The notes under the pieces: model-generated
What the model saw: only the letters and a program-made list of their open reading frames with translations
Told to the model about the DNA's origin: nothing
The model's database searches: none
Shown: one piece after another, positions 49,331 to 59,900 of the stretch
How positions within the stretch are numbered: the stretch's first letter is position 1
Layout: each line of letters starts with the position of its first letter
Made by a program: the position numbers and the translations under genes
Source: UBA12014 sp029248335
GTDB lineage: Bacteria; Planctomycetota; Phycisphaerae; Phycisphaerales; SM1A02
Assembly (NCBI GenBank): GCA_029248335.1
Contig: JAQWJM010000127.1
Location: forward strand, 1 to 64,000
DNA length: 64,000 nucleotides
Reading direction: 5' to 3'

Positions 49331-51442
49331 ATGAAGTTTTCAACCCCCGCCATCGCCACCACCTTCCTTCTTCTCCTGCCCGCATCGGCCGCCTTCGCAC
49401 AGAAGAGCGACAACAACTGGATCAATTCGGGCGGAGGCGATTTCGACCTTTCGTCGAACTGGTCCACCGGGTCGGTTCCGGGCTCCATCGACACCGCCGT
49501 CTTCGACATCGGTGCCACGCTTGGATACGAGGTGTTCGGAACGGACGTCAACGTCGGCGAGCTCATCTTCGGCCGCGACGACGTGACCCTGAGCCTTCAG
49601 GGGCCCGTGTCGAGCCTGTTCGCGGGCGGGCTCACGATCGGCGGCCGGAACACCACCTCCGCACTTCGCCCCGGAAGCCTCCGAATCGACCTCACCACCG
49701 AGACTTCGTCGTTTCTCGATTCCATCGAAGTCGGGAAGTCCGGCTTCGCGAGCAGGCTCGAACTCTCGCCTTCGACACGGATCGAAACGAGTTTTCTCGA
49801 CATCCGGGCGGCGTCCACCCTTCGCCTCGACATCGATGCGCTCTCCGGTGGCTTCGTTCCGATGATCCTGTGCAAAGGCAGCGCCAGCCTGCTGGGCACG
49901 CTCGAGATCGGACCGGATGACGGTGCCGCCCTGCCCCCGCTCGGCACGACGGTTTCCCTCATCGAGGTGCTCAGCGGATTCTCCAGCACGTTCTCGACGA
50001 TCGTCACGTCGGGGGAACCGGGCCGACGAATCGATCCGATCTTCCAGGGCTCCAACGGGTTCGGAGCCGCCGATCTCCTCGTCGGCGTCGTGGTCGCGGA
50101 GGACACCACGAACGTCCCGGAAGAAATCACGGACCTCGGGATCGGCGCCGCGACCTTCGCGATCGAGGCGACCGACCTGAACGGTGACGGGTTCGACGAG
50201 ATCGTGATCGCCACCGAGGCGGGCAAGCTCAGCATCTACAGTCCGACCGCGAGCGGCGGCTTCTCCGGTCCGTTCGACTACGTGCTGGGCAACTCGCCCA
50301 CCGACATCGCCAGCGGCGACTACGACGGCGACGGGACCAACGACCTCGCGATCTCGAACTTCGGCGACGACGACCTGACCATCCTGCTGAATCCGTCGGC
50401 CGACCCCTCGGACCTTCAAACCGCGGCGAATCTCGCCGTGGACACCGGTCCCTCCGCGGTGCTGACCACGGATCTCGGGACCGCCGGATCGAGCAACTTC
50501 CTGTTCGCCGACGGCGACGACATCGTGGTGGTGTCGAAGTCGAGCGGCACCGCGACGGGATATCGATCCCAGGGCGGCGGACTCTTCGTCAAGAGCGCCG
50601 ACGTGCAGGTGGGCGAGGAACCCGGCCCGTCCGCCCCGATCGACGACGAGAACAAGAAGGATCCCGACGCACCGCTGGGCGTGGGTGGAAGATCCTCCGG
50701 GATCCGAGGCCAGACCTCGGGAATCCTGTCCATCGTCCAGCCGAACCCGACCACCGGTGGCCTCGACGTCACCGCCACGGTGGGCCTCTCGGGACTGCCG
50801 GTCGGCGTGGCCGCCGCGGACCTCGACGGCGATGGTGCCGCGGAGTCGATCGTGGCGACCGACCTCGGCACGCTCGACATCATCAGCGGAACGACTTCGT
50901 TCAGCCGCAGCACCATTCCCCTGCCGGCGCCTCGAACGGCCACCGCCATCACCGCGGGCCGATTCGATTCGGAGCCGGGCTCGGAGATCGTGGTCGGCGT
51001 CGTCGATTCCGACGGCACCGATCCGGCGTTGCTCGTCTACCGTCCTCGAACCTCGGGCGGCCTGAACGTCATCCAGCTCGACCTCATCAACGAGATCTCG
51101 CTCGACACCGCCGCGTCCGCGCTCGCCCTCGGCATCGGCGAGACCTCCGCGTCCTTCACGGGCCTGCCCGCCCAGCCGACGCTCAGCGTCGGTGTCGGCG
51201 CCGGCTCCGGCGAGACGCCCGAAGTGACCCTGCTGGGCCTGATCACGAAGGACGTCCCGGATTGCAACAAGGCGGACTTCAACGGGGATGGCGAGGTCAG
51301 CGGTGCCGATCTCTCCTTCATCCTGAGCTACTGGGGACCGTGCGGAACGGTGTGCGCCACGGACCTGAACGACGACGGCACCACGAATTCGGCGGATCTC
51401 GGTCTGTTCCTCGGCTTCTGGGGGCCGTGCATCGTCCCCTGA
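49331..51442 (+). CDS. Secreted FG-GAP repeat protein with C-terminal dockerin-like domain (copy 2)
   Basis: A 703-residue paralogue of the preceding gene with the same architecture: signal peptide (about 1-23, ending AFAQ), a beta-rich N-terminal region (NNWINSGGGDFDLSSNWS..DTAVFDIG), FG-GAP-like loops (DLNGDGFDEIVIATEAGKL, DYDGDGTNDLAISNFGDDDL, DLDGDGAAESIVATD), the conserved EEPGPSAPIDDENKKDPDA segment, and a dockerin-like tail with DFNGDGEVSGADLSFILSYWGPC and DLNDDGTTNSADLGLFLGFWGPC. Tandem duplication is clear. Divergence is spread evenly and both frames are intact, so both copies are probably functional. Confidence 0.85.
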   Translation: MKFSTPAIATTFLLLLPASAAFAQKSDNNWINSGGGDFDLSSNWSTGSVPGSIDTAVFDIGATLGYEVFGTDVNVGELIFGRDDVTLSLQGPVSSLFAGGLTIGGRNTTSALRPGSLRIDLTTETSSFLDSIEVGKSGFASRLELSPSTRIETSFLDIRAASTLRLDIDALSGGFVPMILCKGSASLLGTLEIGPDDGAALPPLGTTVSLIEVLSGFSSTFSTIVTSGEPGRRIDPIFQGSNGFGAADLLVGVVVAEDTTNVPEEITDLGIGAATFAIEATDLNGDGFDEIVIATEAGKLSIYSPTASGGFSGPFDYVLGNSPTDIASGDYDGDGTNDLAISNFGDDDLTILLNPSADPSDLQTAANLAVDTGPSAVLTTDLGTAGSSNFLFADGDDIVVVSKSSGTATGYRSQGGGLFVKSADVQVGEEPGPSAPIDDENKKDPDAPLGVGGRSSGIRGQTSGILSIVQPNPTTGGLDVTATVGLSGLPVGVAAADLDGDGAAESIVATDLGTLDIISGTTSFSRSTIPLPAPRTATAITAGRFDSEPGSEIVVGVVDSDGTDPALLVYRPRTSGGLNVIQLDLINEISLDTAASALALGIGETSASFTGLPAQPTLSVGVGAGSGETPEVTLLGLITKDVPDCNKADFNGDGEVSGADLSFILSYWGPCGTVCATDLNDDGTTNSADLGLFLGFWGPCIVP

Positions 51443-51576
51443 TCCACGCCGCCGCCGCCGCCCCCGCCCCCCGATCCAGCGTTTGATCCGAGCCGTGGTG
51501 TCACGGATCGGCCGTGGCGTGCTACGCTCGATCCGACGGGGCCGGACCCCGTCGCGGAACCCCGGAACACACCACC

Positions 51577-54396
51577 ATGAGCACGGACGCACGCGTCGCC
51601 GACATCCTCGCGAAGATCCGGGCGGAGCCCGACCAGCGCCCCGCGGACGTCGCCGCCCGTCTCTGCGGCGATGACGTCGATCTGCTCGCCGAAGTGCTCG
51701 CCGCGGTCGAATCGATGACCCGCGAAGCAGCGGCGACCGTCGAGCTCGATCTCGACCGAACCGTGGAGCAGACCGCGGTCGCCACGCCGATCTCCGACGT
51801 GCCTCCACTTCCGAGTCGCCGCGGCTCGGACGACGCCGACTCGAAACCGCGATCCCACCGGGGCGGCCGGTTTCGCCGTCCCGATCGGGTCGGCGTGTTC
51901 CAGATCGACGCGGAAATGCCGATCGGCCGCGGTGGATTCGGCGAGGTCTGGGAGGGCAGCCGCGCCGAAGGCGGATTCCGACAACGGGTCGCGATCAAGA
52001 TCCTCTCGCGATCGACCAGCGACGAGACGGTCGTCAAGCGCTTCGAACTCGAACGTCAGGTCCTGGCGTCGCTCGACCACCCGGACATCGCCCGGCTGAT
52101 CGACGGTGGAACGCTCGAGGACGATCGGCCCTGGCTCGCCATGGAGTTCGTGGAAGGCACGACGATCACCGCCTTCTGCGACCGGGAGCGACTGTCGATC
52201 GAGGATCGAATCCGGCTGACGATGCGGGTCGCGATGGCGGTGCAGCATGCCCACGAGAATCTCGTCGTGCATCGCGACATCAAGCCCGACAACGTCATGG
52301 TGACGCCGAACGGCGATCCGAAACTGCTCGACTTCGGCATCGCGAAGATCGTGAACCCCGATCTCGGCGGACTCGGCAGCCGGGTGACGCAGGCCGGCGA
52401 GGGTGTCCTGACGCCCGACTACGCCGCCCCCGAGCAGTTCACGGGCGAATCGATCGGCACCCGGGCCGACGTCTACTCCCTCGGGGTGGTGCTCTACGAA
52501 CTCCTCACCGGCCGGCTTCCCTTCGCGGACGTCGACCGCGGATACGTGAACATCCGGGACGCGAAACTCGAGACCGAACCGCTCCGCCCGAGCGAAGCGG
52601 TATCGACCGCATCGATCGATGCGGAGGCGGCGAGACGGATCTCGACCAGCCGGAACAGCGGCATCGATCGGATCCGGCGTCGCCTCGACGGCGACATCGA
52701 CGTGATCATCCTGAAGGCGCTCCGACGGGAACCCTCCCGCCGCTACGGTTCGCCGCGGGAACTCGTCGAGGATCTCCAGCGCCACCTCGACGGACTCCCG
52801 GTGGAAGCCCGCCCCGAGTCGATCGCCTACGTCACCACCCGGTTCCTCGCCCGACACCGAGCGGGCTTCGCGGTCTCCGTCGCCTGCCTGCTCACCATCG
52901 CCTTCGCGTCGCTCGCGACCGTCGCGGTGTTGACGGCACGGGCGTCGGAGCAGGCGCTCGAGATCACCTCCGCGAAGGCCGACGCCGAGACCGCCCGGGC
53001 CGAAGCGGCCGAACAGGTCCGAGCGGCGCTCGCGGATCTGGAGATCGAAGCGGCCGCCTCGGGCACCGAGAGCCTCATTCGTTCACTGCAGGAGGCGAAT
53101 CAGCTCGACACCGCCAGTTCCCTCGGCGCGATGATGCTCGATCGACTCGAACGCGTGAGCCGGGCGGTGCCTGACGATGCGACGATCCAGGCCCGCAAGC
53201 TCGCGCTCCAGCTCCAACAGGCGCGGATCCAGTGGCAGCGCCGCAATCCCTCGCTCGGCGACACCGCCGCCGCCGCCGCCATCCGGTCGGCGATCGCCGA
53301 GGAACTCGAATCGGCCCGCGTCGAGCATCCGGATTCGATCGACCTGCTGCTGGTCGCCGCCCAACTCGCGATGGAGGAGGCCGACGCGACGCCTCGAGCC
53401 GAACGCCTGCCGTATCTCGAACGGGCGATCGCGCTCTTCACCGAGGCGGGTTCGAATTCCGGACAGGATTTCGGACGCCAGCTCGCGATGCTGGGAACCG
53501 ACCGCGCCGACCTGCTGATCGTCGCGGAGGACTTCGAAGGGGCAATCGCGGCGTACGAAGCGTCCCATGCGTTTCATGCTCGACACGGCGAGGACGCCGA
53601 TCGCGACCTCGCGATTCTCGAAGCCCGCATGGCGGACGGGCACCGGCGACTCGGAGATCGTGTCACCGCCCGAACCCTGCTGGAGCGGTCCCTCGAACGC
53701 CGAGAGCGACTCGCGGATCGCGCTGCGAGGATCGAATCGAACCGGGCCCGACGCGATCTCGCGAAGATCCATCTCTACCTGCAGGAACTCCTCGCGGACG
53801 ACGCCCCCGCCACCGCTCGACGTCATCTCGAACAGCATCTCGAACTCACCCAGCAGGTCGCGTGGCTCGATCCGATCGATCGTCGCGGCGGGGTGTCGGA
53901 CGTGATGAAGGCGATGTCGATCTCCGCCCGGCTGATCCGGTTCGACGGCGGTGACACCACGGCCTTCGCCGAGATGATTCGTCGGTTCCGCGACTCGATC
54001 ATCGAACCCCGGCTGCGGACGCTGCCGGACGCCGACGCCCGACGCCTGGCCATCCGCGCGGACCGCTACCTCGCGGAGGTCGCGATCGCCGCCATCGCGG
54101 AGGGGCTGGATCCCGAAGCGGTCGGGTCCGCGACGGCGGACATCCGCGACCGACTCGACCGATCGGTTGAAATCGGTCGCGCCCTGCTCGACCTCGAGAC
54201 CCGCGATTCCGAAGTCACCGCGGAAGTGGGTCTCTGTCTCGCCTACCGAGCGAGCATGCCCGGTGTGGAGGACGACGCGGCGAGCGAGGACCTCACCGAA
54301 GCCTCACGACTTCTCGAGTTGTCTCTTGAACAGGGCTCGGGCGGACCGCTTCAGAACAAGCTGAGCCGTCAGCTCGATTCGCTCGCGGCTTCCTGA
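51577..54396 (+). CDS. Receptor-like Ser/Thr protein kinase with TPR-like extracytoplasmic domain
   Basis: A 939-residue protein. The kinase domain (about 108-400) is complete: GRGGFGEVWEG, Lys141 in VAIK, Asp234 in HRDIKPDN, Asp252 in DFG, APEQ and DVYSLGVVLYELL. A single membrane helix (about 448-473) leads to a long helical C-terminal half (475-939) with coiled-coil and TPR-like pairs. This kinase-TM-TPR design is common among planctomycetes. The first 100 residues are disordered and acidic or basic, with no domain. No ECF sigma factor is adjacent. The last 28 bases overlap the converging VTT gene (54369-55133). Confidence 0.92.
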   Translation: MSTDARVADILAKIRAEPDQRPADVAARLCGDDVDLLAEVLAAVESMTREAAATVELDLDRTVEQTAVATPISDVPPLPSRRGSDDADSKPRSHRGGRFRRPDRVGVFQIDAEMPIGRGGFGEVWEGSRAEGGFRQRVAIKILSRSTSDETVVKRFELERQVLASLDHPDIARLIDGGTLEDDRPWLAMEFVEGTTITAFCDRERLSIEDRIRLTMRVAMAVQHAHENLVVHRDIKPDNVMVTPNGDPKLLDFGIAKIVNPDLGGLGSRVTQAGEGVLTPDYAAPEQFTGESIGTRADVYSLGVVLYELLTGRLPFADVDRGYVNIRDAKLETEPLRPSEAVSTASIDAEAARRISTSRNSGIDRIRRRLDGDIDVIILKALRREPSRRYGSPRELVEDLQRHLDGLPVEARPESIAYVTTRFLARHRAGFAVSVACLLTIAFASLATVAVLTARASEQALEITSAKADAETARAEAAEQVRAALADLEIEAAASGTESLIRSLQEANQLDTASSLGAMMLDRLERVSRAVPDDATIQARKLALQLQQARIQWQRRNPSLGDTAAAAAIRSAIAEELESARVEHPDSIDLLLVAAQLAMEEADATPRAERLPYLERAIALFTEAGSNSGQDFGRQLAMLGTDRADLLIVAEDFEGAIAAYEASHAFHARHGEDADRDLAILEARMADGHRRLGDRVTARTLLERSLERRERLADRAARIESNRARRDLAKIHLYLQELLADDAPATARRHLEQHLELTQQVAWLDPIDRRGGVSDVMKAMSISARLIRFDGGDTTAFAEMIRRFRDSIIEPRLRTLPDADARRLAIRADRYLAEVAIAAIAEGLDPEAVGSATADIRDRLDRSVEIGRALLDLETRDSEVTAEVGLCLAYRASMPGVEDDAASEDLTEASRLLELSLEQGSGGPLQNKLSRQLDSLAAS

Positions 54397-55133
54397 GCAT
54401 CGAGCGCCCGACGGAGCGCCCGCTTGCCGATCGATCCGATCACCACGATCGCGATCACCAGCACCACGACGCCGGCGAGGGTCACCGACCACCCGCGTTC
54501 ACGGACGACCGCGGCCAGATCGCGGGATCCGTCCGCCGCGGCGCCGGCCGCGAAGACCGCCGCGAGGACGGTCCGCGGCGCCATGCCGAACATGGTCCCC
54601 AGCAGATAGGGCATCACCGGCGTCCGGGCGCCGCCGAGGGCGAGATTCGACAGGGCGAAGGGACTGTTCGGACTCAGGCGAAGCAGACCCACGATGTAGG
54701 TGGCCCGAATCGCGCCGGCACCGAGGATCGCATCCCGGACGGCGGCGACCACCGGACGGGCATCGATGATGGCCTGCACGCGTTCGCCGGAGACCAGCCT
54801 CGCCAGACCGAATCCGAGCATCGCGCCCGCGGTGATGCCGAGAATGGCCCCCACGGAGCCGCCGGTGGCACCGAACGCCCAACCGGCGAGAATCGCCTGT
54901 GCGTAGGTCGGCAGCACGCCCAGCCCCGACGTCACCGCGAAGAAGCTCGCGAAGATCGCGATCGCGGCGATTCGACCGAGGTCGGTCTCGATGGTCCGAA
55001 GGAGATCCGACGCATCACCGAGCTTCGCCAGAAGGAAGAAACCGGCGAGCGCGGGAAGAAACGTCCAGCACGCGGCGAGCACGCCGAGACCGCGCAGACT
55101 TCGTTTCTCGTCGGCGTCGAGCGGTCGCACCAC
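54369..55133 (-). CDS. TVP38/TMEM64 (VTT/DedA-like) membrane protein
   Basis: A 254-residue membrane protein with about six hydrophobic segments. The VTT signature stretch FAVTSGLGVLPTYAQAILAGWAFG..GSVGAILGITAGAMLGFGLARL lies near residues 65-115, and ATYIVGLLRLSPNSPFALSNLALG contains the second conserved Arg/Pro motif. Such proteins are linked to lipid scrambling or undecaprenyl/phospholipid transport. The start is GTG (MVRPLDADEKR). Confidence 0.88.
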   Translation of the reverse strand: MVRPLDADEKRSLRGLGVLAACWTFLPALAGFFLLAKLGDASDLLRTIETDLGRIAAIAIFASFFAVTSGLGVLPTYAQAILAGWAFGATGGSVGAILGITAGAMLGFGLARLVSGERVQAIIDARPVVAAVRDAILGAGAIRATYIVGLLRLSPNSPFALSNLALGGARTPVMPYLLGTMFGMAPRTVLAAVFAAGAAADGSRDLAAVVRERGWSVTLAGVVVLVIAIVVIGSIGKRALRRALDAQEAASESS

Positions 55134-55203
55134 TGGCGCAGATCGCTCCGGGGACGCGTCCGAGGGTTGTTGCGAGGAGGTGATGCGGCGTATCCCGGGC
55201 GGT

Positions 55204-55728
55204 TCAGTCGTCGCCGTCGATCACGTTGAGATCGACCGCCGGTGGCGCCTCGAGCTCGATGACGTCCGGTTCGGGATCGACGACTTCGACCTCGACCTCG
55301 ACGGTCTCCACGACGTCCAGGCCTTCCACGCCGAGAATCGAACGCATGTCCGCGAAGTAGCGGTCGGCTTCACGCCAGAGATGGGCGGGCACCGTGATCT
55401 GGCGGGCGGAGAAACCGATGGTCGGCGGATCGGTGTTGAGGAAGGCGATCTCGAACTTCCATCGCTCCTCCTGTCGTTCGGGATCGTTGCCGACCCGGAC
55501 GAGATCCCGACGAAGGAAGCGGTGGATCTCGATGCGTCCCGCGGGACGATCGGTCCAGACCTCGTTTTCGAACACGAACCAGTCGTCGTACTCGGGATTC
55601 TTCGCCACGGTCACCATCGCGTTCCAGACCTCGGGATCGCTGTAGCCGGGGAACGTCGCGGTACGGCTCCCGCATCCGACGAGCGTCAGAGCGGCGAAGA
55701 GCAACGGAAGAAGGCGGAGTGAGTGCAT
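55204..55728 (-). CDS. Hypothetical lipoprotein
   Basis: A 174-residue lipoprotein (signal with lipobox LVGC near residue 18). The mature part has no recognisable domain: TATFPGYSDPEVWNAMVTVAKN, an alternating beta segment, and a C-terminal tail of Glu/Val/Asp (EVEVEVVDPEPDVIELE). The first half may have the fold of small envelope proteins that bind neighbouring subunits. The start is ATG 55726-55728 with AAGGA nine bases upstream; the frame extends 17 codons further without a ribosome site. Confidence 0.75.
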   Translation of the reverse strand: MHSLRLLPLLFAALTLVGCGSRTATFPGYSDPEVWNAMVTVAKNPEYDDWFVFENEVWTDRPAGRIEIHRFLRRDLVRVGNDPERQEERWKFEIAFLNTDPPTIGFSARQITVPAHLWREADRYFADMRSILGVEGLDVVETVEVEVEVVDPEPDVIELEAPPAVDLNVIDGDD

Positions 55729-55775
55729 GTCGACGGGGATCCTTCGGGGGCCGGGGAGAATGGCCCTGCACGTCC

Positions 55776-56108
55776 TCATCGGTCCGGAAGCGGGTTGAAC
55801 TTGATGCGGAAGCCCTCGAGATGGCCCGAAGCACCCCCGTTCACGGCCTCGGGAGGGATGATTTCGCGGTGCACCGCCTCGAGATCCGGCCCCCGGTGAT
55901 CCTGAATCACCTCGATCAGGGCGTCCAGGTCCCCGGAAACGCCTTCCACGAGCATTCGGACCGAACCATCCGATTCGTTCCGGACCCAGCCCGTCACCGG
56001 CCGGCCCGCGGCCACCTGGGCGACCAAGGCCCGGAATCCGACCCCCTGGACGCGGCCGAGGAAGGTCACCTGCTCCCGCCGGCGGCCCTCCCGCGGCGGG
56101 TGGTTCAC
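55776..56108 (-). CDS. acyP: Acylphosphatase
   Basis: A 110-residue small enzyme that hydrolyses the carboxyl-phosphate bond of acyl phosphates such as acetyl phosphate. The phosphate loop GRVQGVGFR (residues 18-26) carries the catalytic Arg, and GWVRNESDGSV (40-50) the catalytic Asn. It begins with GTG overlapping the yebC stop (GTGA at 56105-56108), so the two are translationally coupled. Confidence 0.9.
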   Translation of the reverse strand: MNHPPREGRRREQVTFLGRVQGVGFRALVAQVAAGRPVTGWVRNESDGSVRMLVEGVSGDLDALIEVIQDHRGPDLEAVHREIIPPEAVNGGASGHLEGFRIKFNPLPDR

Positions 56109-56842
56109 TCGTAGGCCTCGTCCGGAATCTCGGCGTTGTGGTGGACCTGCTGGACGTCGTCCTGATCCTCGAGCGTGTCGATCAGCCGAAGAAACTTCTT
56201 CGCCGCCGACACGTCGAGCTGCACGGTGGTGCCCGGTGTGTAGGTCAGCTCGGCCTGTTCGATCTCGAATCCGGCCGCGACGAGCGCGTCCTTCACCCCG
56301 ATGAAATCCGTCGGCTCGGTCGACACGGTCATCAGCCCGTCCTCGGTCGCGACGTCCTTCGCCCCGGCCTCCAGCGCCGCTTCGATGACCTCGTCCTCGT
56401 CCGCCTTCGACGCGTCGAGATGAATCACCCCTTCGTGGGTGAACCCGAACGCGACCGAGTTCTGCGTGCCGAGATTGCCGCCGCCCTTGTCGAAGATCGA
56501 TCGGATCTCGGGAGCCGTCTTGTTCGCATTGCTTTGAAGGCAGTCCGCGAGAATCGCGACGCCGCCGGGACCGTAGCCCTCGTATCGCGCGGGTTCGTAG
56601 GTCTCTCCTTCGATCTCGCCGGTGCCCTTCTTGATCGCCTTCTCGATCGTGTCCTTGGGCATGTTCACGGCCTTGGCATCATCGATGGCGTACCGAAGGG
56701 TCGTGTTGAACTTCGGATCGCCACCACCATCACGGGCGGCCACGATGAGCGCGCGACTGCAGTTGCTCCACTGCTTGCTCCGCTTGGAGTCGACGCGGGC
56801 CTTGCGATGCTTGATGTTGGCCCATTTGCTGTGACCGGCCAT
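56105..56842 (-). CDS. yebC: YebC/PmpR family protein
   Basis: A 245-residue member of the YebC family: a conserved N-terminus MAGHSKWANIKHRKARVDSKR, and the blocks DAKAVNMPKDTIEKAIKKGTGE, YEGYGPGGVAILADCLQSNANKT and IRSIFDKGGGNLG. YebC proteins are reported both as transcription regulators and as factors that relieve ribosome stalling at proline stretches. The latter is attractive here, beside infB and rbfA. The start is ATG 56840-56842; the upstream extension in the same frame has no support. Confidence 0.95.
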   Translation of the reverse strand: MAGHSKWANIKHRKARVDSKRSKQWSNCSRALIVAARDGGGDPKFNTTLRYAIDDAKAVNMPKDTIEKAIKKGTGEIEGETYEPARYEGYGPGGVAILADCLQSNANKTAPEIRSIFDKGGGNLGTQNSVAFGFTHEGVIHLDASKADEDEVIEAALEAGAKDVATEDGLMTVSTEPTDFIGVKDALVAAGFEIEQAELTYTPGTTVQLDVSAAKKFLRLIDTLEDQDDVQQVHHNAEIPDEAYE

Positions 56843-56917
56843 CTGTATGTTCCGTGGAGTGCTGTCGAATGTACGTGTCCGAACCGCCGGGACGATCCCG
56901 CAGCCCGCCATTGTGGT

Positions 56918-59900
56918 TCATTCCGACGCGGCCTGCGCGCCCTCCCCGACTTCCGCCCAGATGGGCGTGACCGCGGGGGCTCGGTCCTCCGCGATCGCCG
57001 ACAGTCGAGCCTCCGCCGCCCGCTCCCACCGACCGTCGATCCGGTCGTGCATCGATCGCGGATCGACGAGCACCCGGCCCCAGACGTCGCGCTGGAATCC
57101 GGCGAACGCGGCCAGCCGGCGTGCAAGGGTCTCGTTTCGAAGCGTCTCCTCCGTGATCCGACTCCACGCGGCGACCGCATCGGTCTCGCGACCGGCCCGC
57201 CAGGAAGCGTCGCCGTAGTGCAGGAGCACCTCCGAGGAGAGTGGTCGACCCGCGGCGGCTCTCGCCCGGAGCGACCGACCGATCAGGGCCAGGGCACCAC
57301 CGGGATCCGCGGCGTCGTTGCGGCCCTGGAGGTATCGACACCAGCCGAGGGAATCGAGCACGCTTGGATTCCCCGCGTCCACCTCGTAGGCCCGATCGAG
57401 CAGCGTCGACGCTCGTTCACGAGCGGCGGCGTCCCCGTCCAGGAGGGCGAACCCCAGATTGTTGATCGTCGGTGCATCGACCTCGGGATCGGCCACCGCG
57501 ATTTCCAGGAGTGCGTTCGCCAATCCGAGCCGGCCGAGAAGCGAAGCGTCCCCGGAGACCGCGGCGAGGATCTCCCACCTCGAGGCCCCCGCCTCGTAGA
57601 TCGCGGCCCAGTCGATTCCGGCTTCGGTTCCCGCCTCCAACATCCCGACCACGAGGTCCGCCGATCCCCCCGCGGCCATCGCGACCGCGATCGCGGCGCG
57701 TGGCAGCCCGCCCCCGGATTCGGTCTCGGCGTCCGGCGCTCGCAACCCGAACCGAAGAAGTTCCGCGGACGCCGTCGGATCGAGGTCGAAGAGTGACAGC
57801 CCCACCGCCCGCCAGTCTCGGTCGAGAAAGGTGGCGGCGGCGGCGGGACGAAGATCTTCGAACACCGGCCGTGCCGCTTCGTCACCGCGGGTGCGAACCA
57901 TCGCCGAGGCGACATCGACGTCGACCGGCGTGTCGGTGGTGCGGTACCAGGTCGCCACGCGATCGACGATCGTTCCACCCCGTGGATCGGGGACCGCCGC
58001 GGCCACGTCCGCGAGCCGGCGTCGTTGGCGGGGTGCGAGCATGGAAGGGTCGAGACCGGAGACGACGGACAGCAGTCGATCGATCGCCGCCGCGTCCTCC
58101 ATTCGAATCGCGCGGTCCAACGCGTCGATGTTCCGGGAGGCGGTGTTCGGACGATGGCCCAACCGGATTCCCGCAAGCCGATCACGTTCCGCGTCGTCTT
58201 CCGGTCGATCCGCGAGAAGCAGTTCGAGTCGCCTTCGCGGATGACCCGACAATGCCACCGCGGACTCGAGGCGAAGCGATTCGAGGAGCCTGGCCCGGTT
58301 TGCGTCGGACTGCCGCAGGGCGAAGACCGCGTCCTGCAGCACGGGATCCGCCGGATGAAGATCAAGGAGCGATTCGAGTCGGCGCCGCCCGTTCGCGATG
58401 CGACCGGTGGCCTGCCAGACGCCGAGGAGTCTCACCAGGACCTCCTCCCGCGCCTCCGGATTCTCGAGCATCCCATCCAACAGACGCGACGCCGTCGCGA
58501 GATCACCCGACGCGATCGCGCGGTCGGCTTCGACCAGCGGCCTGAACGCGGGTTCCTCGGCGACCATCGCGACCACCATTCCGATCTCGGAATCCGCGGC
58601 GACCTCCCCTTCGAGGCGGCGCACGGTCCGCGCGAGCCCGATCCTCGTCGACCACCGTCGATCGCCCAGTCGAATCGCCCGAGCGTATGCCGCCGCCGCG
58701 TCGAGCTCCCGGCCCCGGAATCGACCCGCGGCCTCACCGAAGGCGGCCCAGCACTCGGCGCTGCTCGGCGTCCTGGCGACGAGATCGGTCGCACCGGCGA
58801 GCGCAAGCTCGGGTTCACCCGCGACCAGCAGGCCTTCGATCCGGGCCGCCTCGATCGACGCGTCGAACGGTTCGTCCGCGACCGCGAGCACGCCGGCGGG
58901 ATCCGCGACGTCCCCGGCGATCCGAATCCGCACCACACGGCGGACCTGATCCTCGGCCGGGAATCCGGTGGCGGCGAGCGCGTCGGCGGCGAGCCCCGGT
59001 CGCTCGTACCGACGAAGCAGTTCGGCGCGAATCAGCGAGGTGTCCGTCGATCCCTCGACCACCCGCTCGTCGAGCAGTGCGTCCAGCAGGCTTTGATCGC
59101 TCCAGGGCGCGGAGATCAGCCGATCGACCGCCACATCCAGCAACCTGGTCGAATCGACCACGCCCGCCGCCACGACGACTCCGGCGCTCGGACCGCCGGG
59201 AATCGCGGCATCGACGAGCGCGACTCGAAGCTCGGCGGGCACCTGCGCGGCATCCAGTCGACCAATGATCTCCGCGGCACGCTTCGGATCGAGCGAGACC
59301 AGCAGCGTCGACGCCGCGAGATCGTCCGGGGTCGCGAGAATCCGCTCCACCAGCGCCTCCCGAAGTTCCGGGAGCTCGACCCCGCCGTCACGGAGCAACG
59401 CGAACATCTCGCGGTCCACCCCCGTCGGCACGACGCTCGACTCCAGCAGGATCTCCTGCACCGTCGCGTCACGTCCCAGCGACGCCGACGACCAGACCAG
59501 TCTCGGCCGGAGCACCGCGGAATCGATCTCGCCCGTCAAGGCCGCCGCGCTCCATCGTTCATCCGCGACGATCGGCCGACCCCGTTTCGCCGCGTCGTCC
59601 CCCGCCAGAAGCAGACACTCCGCCGCGACCGCCGCCGGCAGATTCGCCAGCAGGCGTCCCTCGTCCTCCACCAGCACCGCCGCACGAAGTTCCGATGCGG
59701 CACTCGCGCCTTCGCTCGCCTCGACCGCCCGCATGAGATCCCGCACCGCGTCCGCGGCGAGCCGGGGTCTTCGGTCGACTTCGCGGAGGTACCGCGCCGC
59801 GATCACCGCGAGCGCCTCCTCGGAACGACGTCGACGCGCGAGTTCACGGCCGAGGGATCGAAGGTCGCGATCGTCCGCGGATCCTCGAGCAGCGAGCCTC

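Noticed and set aside
49340..51808. 822-codon minus-strand frame across the second FG-GAP gene
   Set aside because: Antisense shadow produced by high-GC codon bias; its translation is charge-rich, repetitive and lacks domains.
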